From the NCBI RefSeq assembly GCF_004010155.1, contig NZ_RRYH01000019.1:1-64000 (forward strand): a stretch of DNA of 64,000 nucleotides, written 5' to 3'. Numbering within the stretch: the stretch's first letter is position 1; each line of letters begins with the position of its first letter. This DNA comes from Solirhodobacter olei (lineage in GTDB: Bacteria > Pseudomonadota > Alphaproteobacteria > Rhodobacterales > Rhodobacteraceae). The notes beneath the pieces are model-generated. The model was not told where the DNA came from. It ran no database searches and saw nothing but the letters and a program-made list of their open reading frames with translations. The position numbers and the translations under genes were made by a program. Below are positions 45,922 to 52,923 of the stretch, in pieces.

Positions 45922-46811
45922 CTTCCCCCACCCGTTTCGACGGCATTTTCACGGCGCTCGTTACGCCCTTCACCGCAGCCGGCGCCATCGACTGGGCCGC
46001 GCTGGACCGTTTGGTTGTCCAGCAGATCGAGGCGGGCATCGCGGGCCTTGTTCCCGTCGGTACGACGGGTGAGGCGGCAACCTTGTCCGAGGCTGAGCAG
46101 CTCGCCGTCATCTCGCACGTGGTCAACCGGGCCGATGGGGCTGCTTATGTGATGGCGGGCGCCGGCACCAATGACACGGCGCGTACGCTGGACACGACGC
46201 GACGGGCGACCGAGGCCGGCGTGGACGGCGTTCTGCTTATCACGCCCTACTACAACCGACCTAGCCAGGAGGGATTGGTTGCGCACTTCACGGCTGTGGC
46301 GACGACGACGCGTGCGGATGTGATGCTGTACTCGGTTCCTGCCCGGACCGGCGTGACAATTGCGGCAGAAACCGCTGCGGAACTGTCGCGCAGTTGCGGG
46401 AATATCGTCGCGATCAAGGAGGCCGGCGGCGATCCCGGCCGGGTCACCACGCTGCGGGCGGCTTGCGGGCCCGATTTCGCAGTGCATTGCGGCGACGACG
46501 GGCTGGCGCTGCCGTTCTACGCGCTTGGCGCCTGCGGCCTGACCTCGGTCCTGTCGAATCTGCGCCCGCGAGATGTCGTCCGGTTGCACCAGGCCTGGCG
46601 CAGCGGCGATCACGAGACCGCACTGGCGCTGCACGATCACCTTGCGCCGCTCGCGGCGGCCATGTTCCTGGAGCCAAGCCCCGGCCCGGTGAAACACGCG
46701 CTGGCGATCGAAGGGCTGATCGAGGACAAGCTGCGCCTGCCGATGATGCCGGTATCCGCCGCCGCCGACCGGCATCTGCGGTCACTGATGGGACAGGCCA
46801 CCGGGCAATGA
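45918..46811 (+). CDS. DapA-family (DHDPS/NAL) aldolase or deaminase
   Basis: A 297-residue TIM-barrel class I lyase. GTTGE (residues 48-52), Tyr138 and Arg143 (LYSVPARTG), and Schiff-base Lys167 (VAIKEAGG) match dihydrodipicolinate synthase. The family also contains the pyrroline-4-hydroxy-2-carboxylate deaminase of hydroxyproline breakdown, but retention of the Arg that binds the aspartate-semialdehyde carboxylate leans towards DHDPS-like chemistry. It is last in the operon, overlapping the DapB-like gene by four bases. The likely role is a step on the product of the dehydrogenase, not housekeeping lysine synthesis. Confidence 0.85.
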   Translation: MTSPTRFDGIFTALVTPFTAAGAIDWAALDRLVVQQIEAGIAGLVPVGTTGEAATLSEAEQLAVISHVVNRADGAAYVMAGAGTNDTARTLDTTRRATEAGVDGVLLITPYYNRPSQEGLVAHFTAVATTTRADVMLYSVPARTGVTIAAETAAELSRSCGNIVAIKEAGGDPGRVTTLRAACGPDFAVHCGDDGLALPFYALGACGLTSVLSNLRPRDVVRLHQAWRSGDHETALALHDHLAPLAAAMFLEPSPGPVKHALAIEGLIEDKLRLPMMPVSAAADRHLRSLMGQATGQ

Positions 46812-46981
46812 TACTGTTCGGCCGTCAGCTTCGGAGGAGATCAATCCCATGCGACGCTCCTCCGGTTGCCGAGGGCGCATTTGCCTGTTTCCCTCGCAGA
46901 GTGGGTTACTTCTGGCTTTGTCATCTGTGGACGCCCCCGGGGGAGAGCCTTCGAACGCAACCGCTGAGAAGGAGGAACCCG

Positions 46982-47944
46982 ATGCGGATCGTTCGAATTG
47001 GGTCGGACTTGGCGAAGTACGTGTTCGAAGTTCATGGTGCCGACGCGGAGGACAGGGTTGTGCTCCGGAAGGCGCTGCGACGGGATGGGGTCGCTCAATT
47101 CTTCGCCGAATTGCCGACCTGCGTCGTTGGCATGGAGGCATGCGGCGGCGGCCACTACTGAGCAAAGGTGTTGTCCGATCTCGGGCACGAGGTGCGCCTG
47201 ATCTCGCCGCAGTTCGCGACGCCCTACGTGAAGTCGAACAAGAACGACCGCAATAATGCTGAGGCTATCTACGAGGCTGTCGGCCGGCCATCGATGCGGT
47301 TCGTGCCGCCAAAGTCGCCCGAACAGCTGGCGCTTCAGGCGGTGCATCGCATCCGCCAGCGCTTGGTCTCAGACCGGACACGACTGGTGAACCAAATCCG
47401 GAGCCTTCTGGCCGAGCATGGCATCGTGATCGCGCGCGACATCTCCCACCTGCGCAGCGCCCTCGGGGAGATCGCTGATGGAGCAGATGCCGGCCTTGGC
47501 GATCTGATCCGGGACCTGGCGCGGGACGTGCGCGAGGAGTTGGTCGAGCTGGACCGACGCATCGCCAGGATCGAGGGCATCGGTCCGGTGACGGCGACGG
47601 CATTGGTTGCGGCAGTGGGGGATCGGACCTGCTTCAAGAACGGGCGCCAGTTCGCCGCCTGGCTGGGACTGGTTCCCAAGCAAAGATCAAGCGGAGGGAA
47701 GGCGCGGCTCTTCGGGATCAGCAAGCGGGGCGACCGATACCTGCGGACGCTGATGATCCACGGTGCCCGTGCTGTCCTCGGCAAGGCCGGTGGCAAGCAG
47801 GATCCGAGAAGCCAGTGGATCGGGCGGATGCGCGACCGGGGTCACCCGAACGTGGTGACCGTCGCGCTCGCAAACAAGAACGCCAGGATCGTCTGGTCCA
47901 TCCTGTCGCGGGGAGATGATTGCCACTCCGCTCAGGTGGCCTGA
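46982..47944 (+). pseudogene. IS110-family (IS1111 group) transposase inactivated by a nonsense codon
   Basis: One continuous frame encodes about 320 residues of an IS1111-type transposase, broken only by TGA at 47159-47161 where relatives have Trp (EACGGGHYW). The first Asp (GSDLAK) and the Glu (MEACGG) of the DEDD site are present, but the fourth acidic residue is lost: NKNDRNNAEAI replaces NKND-x-NDAEAI, the AAT codon at 47255-47257. The C-terminal Tnp_20 part (IEGIGPVTATALVAAVGD, FAAWLGLVPKQ) is intact. Both changes are explained by single G-to-A transitions. The 170 bases before it, after the dapA-like gene, contain the element's left flank with ribosome site aaggaggaa. Confidence 0.88.
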
Positions 47945-48387
47945 GGGCAACAGCGAAGAAACAGAACGCGGGAGGTCTCGCTCCGGAACATTGCAGCACA
48001 CTGGCAGGAGATGGTGAAAGGGTCACGGCCCGTCGCTTCGTGAACCTGATTTGTGAACCGGCACGGCGATCGCCGGTGTCTTGGGGCTGTTGAGGTCGAA
48101 GCGTGCGGAAACCCATCGGGGCTCGCGGCGACGATGTATCGGCCCGCATCAGGAAACCGGATATACGTCAGCAATCGTGACGCTCAACCCAGAACCCGCC
48201 AGACCGTTGCAGTCACGTGGGGTCCATATACGTCCACATATGATAACGCCTGATAACGCCGTCCAAACAGCGGACGAAGCTGTCGTCCTGTGCGGGATTT
48301 TGAGTGTCCACCTTGTTTCCAGTGGCTAGTTTAACGGATCGTCGCCTAATCGTCTCTGCGGCGCCGGTCAGAAGGCAGGAATACAGT
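47945..48387. other. Right-hand non-coding region of the IS1111-type element; possible bridge-RNA relic
   Basis: No gene is seen in 443 bases. Sequence after the transposase stop is rich in short inverted repeats (for example ggcacggcgatcgccgg near 48060 and tatacg/cgtata-type stretches near 48160-48235). IS1111-group elements carry a non-coding RNA in the segment after the transposase gene, so this interval is the expected location. I cannot fold it, and the right end of the element is not defined. Confidence 0.35.
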
Positions 48388-48723
48388 ATGGCCCAATCCT
48401 TTGACCGCCTCGTGGAGCGGCAAATCCAGAAGGCTCTCGCGGAGGGCAAGCTGCGCGGCCTCGAAGGCGAGGGGAAGCCACTGCCCGAGCGCTCAGGCGA
48501 GGCTTTCATCGACACGGCGACAGCAGTGGCGGCCCGCATAATGGCCGAGGCAGGCGCATCGCCCGAGCAATTCAGAATCAAGAAGCTGCTGGAAGCAGCG
48601 AAGCAGAGCTACAGGGAGGCAGAGGGCGACGATACCAAACGCGTTGCGATGGCTCTGATCGCTGACCTCCAGCAGCGCTACAACATGGCCGTGGAAGCAA
48701 GGCGGCGGTTCATGGGGTCATAG
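48388..48723 (+). CDS. DUF1992 (DnaJ-homologue-domain) protein
   Basis: A 111-residue protein. SFDRLVERQIQKALAEGKLR followed by GLEGEGKPLPE is the DUF1992 signature, a domain also found in the human DNAJC28 protein. Bacterial members are small cytosolic proteins of unknown function. Charge-rich helices follow to the C-terminus (YREAEGDDTKRVAMALIADL). ATG 48388 has a moderate purine-rich leader (aggcagga). It stands alone between the IS remnant and the riboswitch. Confidence 0.8.
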   Translation: MAQSFDRLVERQIQKALAEGKLRGLEGEGKPLPERSGEAFIDTATAVAARIMAEAGASPEQFRIKKLLEAAKQSYREAEGDDTKRVAMALIADLQQRYNMAVEARRRFMGS

Positions 48724-48979
48724 CCCGACGCGGCCGCTCGTCTGCTGCGCAGCATTCGACACAATGGGCTCGGTGTTGCCCTTCGCCGCGCGCGGCGTGA
48801 AGGGCAGCAAAATCCGCTGATACGCCTTTCTTGGGGCATAGCATTGGTCGAAGCACGACCCTTGATCAAGAGCTTCGCATCGCTGAAGGGTCACGGCAAC
48901 GTGTCAGGGCTGATGGTGTCGGTGAAAGAAAACGTTTCCATGATGGACAACAATTGCGCAGCGTGTCAGTCATGAACTT

Positions 48980-49153
48980 GATGGTGTCCGGTTCTTCAGG
49001 ACCGGCTGAAAAGGGAACGCGGTGCGGGTCTTGACCCTATTCCGCGACTGCCCCCGCAACTGTGAGCGGAGAGCGACTGCGAGATTGACCACTGGGCCGT
49101 GCGCTCGGGAAGGTTCGTGGAAGCGATGATCCGCAAGTCAGGAGACCTGCCAT
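48980..49153 (+). ncRNA. Cobalamin riboswitch (B12-box type)
   Basis: The conserved cobalamin-aptamer landmarks occur in order: ggctgaaaagggaacgcggt (about 49005-49023), ccgcgactgcccccgcaact (from 49042), gagcggagagcg, ccactggg (about 49090), cgggaagg, and ccgcaagtcaggagacctgc (from 49131). Spacing and order fit the full aptamer including the B12 box. It should lower expression of the downstream transcript when adenosyl- or related cobalamin is plentiful. The downstream gene is the small ORF at 49289; no known B12 or cobalt transport gene follows. Confidence 0.93.
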
Positions 49154-49288
49154 CTCCGGCGCCAGACGCGCCGCAGTCGACTTGAACCCGGGCGGGGCAC
49201 CCCGGGAGGGAGAGACCTGGATGGACCACAACGGCCTGTCGACATCGCTGCTTCTCGCTTGCGCCCGCTCACCTGTGCGGAGGGCGCA

Positions 49289-49597
49289 ATGCTTCTGGAA
49301 CACACAATACTGCAACTCGACATAGGACTGGTGCCCCCCGATCGGGCGCGCGAGCTTGGACAGCTTGGCTATATGCAGTGGCTGGGCGCATTGCCCGGTA
49401 ATCTAGGCTACCGGCAGGAGGCCGAGCGGGCCTATTCGCTGGCTTGCCCATTCGCGGTTACTTCCCCTGCAATCGCCATATTCTGCGACCTGGTGAATAC
49501 CTCCATCCGATCGCCACTTGCGCCGTTGGCGCTCTCCATGCCCGCCAAACGACGGCGTGGCGGGGCCCGCGCGCGGCGCGCACTGACAGGAGGCTGA
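49289..49597 (+). CDS. Small unrecognised protein downstream of the cobalamin riboswitch
   Basis: A 102-residue ORF beginning ATG 49289 after ggagggcgca. It contains LEHTILQLDIGLVPPDRARE and a fairly hydrophobic LACPFAVTSPAIAIFCDLV stretch near residues 50-70, then an Arg/Lys-rich tail. I do not recognise the family. Its position 136 bases after the riboswitch, with no other ORF of better quality, makes it the probable regulated gene, or the gene normally controlled has been lost. The tail might reflect a frameshift or truncation. No transport or enzyme motif is visible. The 200 bases beyond it hold nothing recognisable. Confidence 0.45.
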   Translation: MLLEHTILQLDIGLVPPDRARELGQLGYMQWLGALPGNLGYRQEAERAYSLACPFAVTSPAIAIFCDLVNTSIRSPLAPLALSMPAKRRRGGARARRALTGG

Positions 49598-49806
49598 AGG
49601 AATAGGATCCGCTTCGCCCCTTACAGCAGTCCCTCTCGTCAGCGGTCGGTTTTCTACCAAGCGGACACTCCGATTGCTTCCATGGGCGGGATCGCTGTTG
49701 TCTATTTGATGGAGCCCTGACCCGGTACATCTTTCATGTTCGGCTGAGGCGCTCAGTCGATTATCAATAGTGGTCATTGACACAGGAGTTTGTCAAAACG
49801 GATGAT

Positions 49807-50793
49807 ATGGGGACCAAAGGACCACCCGTAGGCCGGCCTGAACCCATCGAGGGCCGACCGATCCATTTCAGCCTGCTTCTTTTTGCTGGCTTTCCGTTCA
49901 TGGCCTTCGCCTCGGTGATCGAGCCGCTTCGGGCCGCGAATGTCATTTCCGGCCGACAGTGCTATTCTTGGTCCATCGTCGCGCCGGAGGCTGCGCCAAT
50001 CCGGGCGTCGAGTGGCTACGCATTGCAGCCCGATCATTCGGTCAAGGAAGCGCCAATCCCCGACCGGATCGTTGTGTGCTCGGGCGGCGATGCCGATACG
50101 CTCAAATCCGAAGCTTCGCTGCGATGGATCCGGCGGGCGCTGCGGGCCGGCGCTAAGCTGGGCGCGGTCGCCGATGCATCCTTCTTTCTAGCGCGAGCCG
50201 GCCTGCTTGATGGTTACCGCTGCACCCTGCATTGGACCAGCCAACCGGCCTTCGGCGAGGCTTTCCCCCGGGTCGAGCTCGACCGCTCGCTCTTCGTAAT
50301 CGACCATGACCGTTTCACGGCAATCGGCGGTGTGGGCAGCTTCGACATGATGCTGGCCCTGATCGAGAAGGATTTCGACACCGCTCTGGCCCTCTCGGTT
50401 GCGGACTGGTTCGCACACTCGCCCCTGCGATCGCCGCTCGATCGCAGCCAGATGCCGCTCCGACTTCGTAGTGGGATTCGCGACGAGATAGTTCTGGCCT
50501 GCGTCGAAGACATGGAGAATTCGGCTGAGGACGCCCTGAGCGTCAGTGTACTTGCCGCTCGCCGCGGCATCTCGCGTGACCGTCTGGAGCGGGCCTTTCG
50601 CGCCGAACTGGGCGACACGCCGGGACGTTACATGCGCAAGCTCAGGATGCGCCGTGCTCGAGACCTGCTCATCCACTCCCGCCTGCCCGTGCGGGAAGTG
50701 GCACTCTCTTGCGGCTATGGCGACCCCTCCGCCTTCGCTCGTGCCTTCCGTGCCACGTTCGGCGTCCAGCCCGACAGTATCCGCCGCAGCTGA
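49807..50793 (+). CDS. GlxA-type AraC-family transcriptional regulator
   Basis: A 328-residue regulator. Residues about 20-180 form a DJ-1/PfpI (class I amidotransferase-like) sensor domain (FSLLLFAGFPFMAFASVIEP, VVCSGGDADTL). Residues about 225-325 are the AraC double helix-turn-helix, with RRGISRDRLERAFRAELGDT and VREVALSCGYGDPSAFARAF. ATG 49807 is used; TTG 49777 is an alternative in the same frame. GlxA-type regulators control amino-acid, betaine and carnitine metabolism. It is followed after 98 bases by the M24 gene, and a perfect direct repeat in that gap is its likely binding site. Confidence 0.88.
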   Translation: MGTKGPPVGRPEPIEGRPIHFSLLLFAGFPFMAFASVIEPLRAANVISGRQCYSWSIVAPEAAPIRASSGYALQPDHSVKEAPIPDRIVVCSGGDADTLKSEASLRWIRRALRAGAKLGAVADASFFLARAGLLDGYRCTLHWTSQPAFGEAFPRVELDRSLFVIDHDRFTAIGGVGSFDMMLALIEKDFDTALALSVADWFAHSPLRSPLDRSQMPLRLRSGIRDEIVLACVEDMENSAEDALSVSVLAARRGISRDRLERAFRAELGDTPGRYMRKLRMRRARDLLIHSRLPVREVALSCGYGDPSAFARAFRATFGVQPDSIRRS

Positions 50794-50805
50794 TCACGTA
50801 GTGGG

Positions 50806-50839
50806 ACGGCAAACGGCATAGAAATCACGGCAAACGGCA
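50806..50839 (+). promoter_or_regulatory. Tandem 13-bp direct repeat, candidate AraC-type operator
   Basis: ACGGCAAACGGCA occurs at 50806-50818 and again, base for base, at 50827-50839, a period of 21 bases (two helical turns). Each copy itself contains CGGCA twice, separated by AA. It sits between the GlxA-type regulator gene and the M24 gene, ending 52 bases before the M24 start, as expected for an AraC-type activator site overlapping the promoter. Confidence 0.75.
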
Positions 50840-50891
50840 CGAACGAATCGCAGCCGATTTGGATACTGGGCCCGCGGACAGGAGGGTTCCA

Positions 50892-52199
50892 ATGAGCATC
50901 GTCGTATTCGATCCCGACAACACTGATGACGTCGACTGGAAGGACCGGATGCGTCATCCAATGGCAGAGGACCCGGCCGGCGGCATGTGGCTCTCGGATA
51001 CAGAGCCAAGTTTCATCAATACGGTGAAGCTCCGGGCCGAGCGGCTGGCCCGACTACGGAGCTGGATGGTGCGCGACGGCTATGGCGGGGTGGTGCTCTT
51101 CGATCCGTATAACCAGCGCTATGCCACCGGAACGCGCAACATGTTCGGTTACTTCCTGAGGAATTCCACCCGCTACTTCTTCATTCCCGCGGAAGGCCCG
51201 GTGGTGCTCTTCGATTATCCGCAGAGCTATCATGTCTCCGCCTCCGCTGACACGGTGGACGAGGTCCGCCCGTCAAAGCTCGTCTGGTCAGCTGTCTCTG
51301 GCAAGGACGGTGAGACGGTACGTCCGTTCGCGCAGGAGATCTCTGACCTGCTGAAGTCTCATGGCGACGGTTCGATGAAGATCGGGATGGATCGCTGCTC
51401 GCATATCCAAGCGGTTGCGCTTGAACAGGAGGGCTGCGAGGTCGTCGACGTCGCGGGTGCGATCCTGACGGAGGTTCGCGCGGTAAAGACGAAGGAGGAG
51501 GTAAAATGCCTTCAAGCCTCCATGGCCGGCGCCGAGGCCGCGGTGGCTGCGGTCCGCGAGGCGATCAAGCCAGGGGTGACGGAACAGGAGCTCTTCGCTG
51601 TCATGTATCATGAGGTGATCCGCCAGGGTGGCGAGTTCATCGAAACCCGGCTTCTGACGTCTGGTCAACGCACCAATCCCTGGTTCGGCGAGGCGTCGGG
51701 CCGTGTCGTCCGACCGGGAGAGCTGGTGGCACTCGACACCGACACGATCGGATGCTTCGGCTACTTCTCCGACTTCTCACGGACGTTCCGCTGCGGCCCT
51801 GGCTCGCCCACCCGCGAGCAGAAGACGCTCTACCGCATGGCGTGGGAACAGGTGCAGCACAACATGTCGATCATGAAGCCTGGAATGGAGTTTCGCGAAA
51901 TCGCCAATAAGGCATGGAAGATCCCGGAGAAATACGTGGAGCAGCGCTACACCTCGGTGATGCACGGGGTTGGCATGCATGGTGAAACGCCCTTCATCGC
52001 TCATGCGATGGACTACAACACCTACGGCCGCGACGGCATCCTGCTGCCCGGCATGTGCCTCTCGGTCGAAAGCTACATTGGCGAGAAGGGCGGCAAGGAG
52101 GGTGTGAAGCTTGAAGACGAGGTTCTGGTGACGGAAACCGGCATCGAGCTGCTGTCGCGCTTTCCATACGAGGAAGAGTTTCTGTCGGGCGAACTCTGA
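50892..52199 (+). CDS. DddP-like M24 family metallohydrolase/lyase
   Basis: A 435-residue M24 fold protein with the unusual DddP metal layout rather than the normal aminopeptidase P spacing. Metal residues are Asp282, Asp284 (LDTDTIG), Asp294 (FSDFSRT), His358 (MHGVG), Glu393 (SVES) and Glu408 (LEDE). With a constant offset of 13 these match Asp295, Asp297, Asp307, His371, Glu406 and Glu421 recalled for the DMSP lyase DddP; Tyr353 matches Tyr366. However the catalytic Asp377 position is Gly364 (GMHGET instead of GLCDEW), so DMSP cleavage is doubtful. It is coupled by overlap to a cysteine hydrolase. A substrate with a similar quaternary or carbamoyl group is possible. Confidence 0.85.
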   Translation: MSIVVFDPDNTDDVDWKDRMRHPMAEDPAGGMWLSDTEPSFINTVKLRAERLARLRSWMVRDGYGGVVLFDPYNQRYATGTRNMFGYFLRNSTRYFFIPAEGPVVLFDYPQSYHVSASADTVDEVRPSKLVWSAVSGKDGETVRPFAQEISDLLKSHGDGSMKIGMDRCSHIQAVALEQEGCEVVDVAGAILTEVRAVKTKEEVKCLQASMAGAEAAVAAVREAIKPGVTEQELFAVMYHEVIRQGGEFIETRLLTSGQRTNPWFGEASGRVVRPGELVALDTDTIGCFGYFSDFSRTFRCGPGSPTREQKTLYRMAWEQVQHNMSIMKPGMEFREIANKAWKIPEKYVEQRYTSVMHGVGMHGETPFIAHAMDYNTYGRDGILLPGMCLSVESYIGEKGGKEGVKLEDEVLVTETGIELLSRFPYEEEFLSGEL

Positions 52200-52882
52200 T
52201 GCACCAGCCGCTGGCCCTGCCGCTGCAAAAGACGGCGCTCGTCGTCGTTGATCTGCAGGAGGAACATCGCGCGGACCAACGCTTCCTCGTCGCGGATTTT
52301 GGATCTGTCCTGGCCCGCGCGGCGCAGTTGATCGACGCCGCGCGGGCGTCAGGAGTGCCGGTCCTGCATGCGGCCTATGTACGCGACTTTACGCTTGTGC
52401 CGCCGCGCAAGCTGGAGCCGCTCGGTGCCAGTGGCACGCCGCTCTTCAGTCCGCTCGGCCATGCGCTGACCGAGATCTGCCCAGAGGTAGCGCCGGCGCC
52501 CGGCGAATTCGTCCTGCGCAAGAACGACGCGAGCTGCTTCAGCGCCGCGGCGTTCCTCGCCGAGGTCACTCGCATCGGGGCCACCCACCTCGTCGTCTGC
52601 GGCGTCTGGACGGAGGCCTGCATCGCCGCAACCGTCCGCGATGCCGTGGCTGAGGGGCTGCGCGTTGTGCTGGTCAAAGACGCGTGTGGCTCCGGCACGG
52701 CGACGATGCATCAGACAGCGCTGCTCCACCTCGTCAACCGAATGTACGGCGGGGCAGTGACGGTGACCGAGGCTGCGGTAGGCCTTCTTGCCGGCGCCAC
52801 CCGCCCGGTTTGGCAGCTGCAGGGCTCCGCCCCCCTCCGCTTCGAGATCGATACGATAGCGCGGGACTACGACGCGCTCTGA
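52199..52882 (+). CDS. Isochorismatase-family cysteine hydrolase
   Basis: A 227-residue alpha/beta hydrolase of the N-carbamoylsarcosine amidase/nicotinamidase family. The catalytic triad is visible as Asp18 (VVVDLQEEH), Lys108 (VLRKNDAS) and Cys141 (VCGVWTEACIAA), with a preceding cis-peptide-type Val-Trp. The ATG overlaps the M24 stop (TGATG). Reactions in this family are hydrolysis of amides, ureides or carbamoyl groups. M24 creatinase plus N-carbamoylsarcosine amidase is a known catabolic pairing of the same two folds, offering one model for the locus, although the M24 protein resembles DddP more than creatinase. Confidence 0.87.
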   Translation: MHQPLALPLQKTALVVVDLQEEHRADQRFLVADFGSVLARAAQLIDAARASGVPVLHAAYVRDFTLVPPRKLEPLGASGTPLFSPLGHALTEICPEVAPAPGEFVLRKNDASCFSAAAFLAEVTRIGATHLVVCGVWTEACIAATVRDAVAEGLRVVLVKDACGSGTATMHQTALLHLVNRMYGGAVTVTEAAVGLLAGATRPVWQLQGSAPLRFEIDTIARDYDAL

Positions 52883-52923
52883 ACCGGCCCTCGGAAGAGG
52901 CCACCTGGACAGGGAGACCGACC

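Noticed and set aside
41165-46811. Calling the operon hydroxyproline catabolism outright
   Set aside because: No 4-hydroxyproline epimerase gene is present, and the DapB-like and saccharopine-dehydrogenase-like genes are unexplained by that pathway.
50892-52199. Annotation of the M24 protein as a DMSP lyase (dddP) or creatinase
   Set aside because: The Asp377-equivalent is Gly, arguing against DMSP lyase; the DxD metal spacing argues against creatinase. Only DddP-like is supported.
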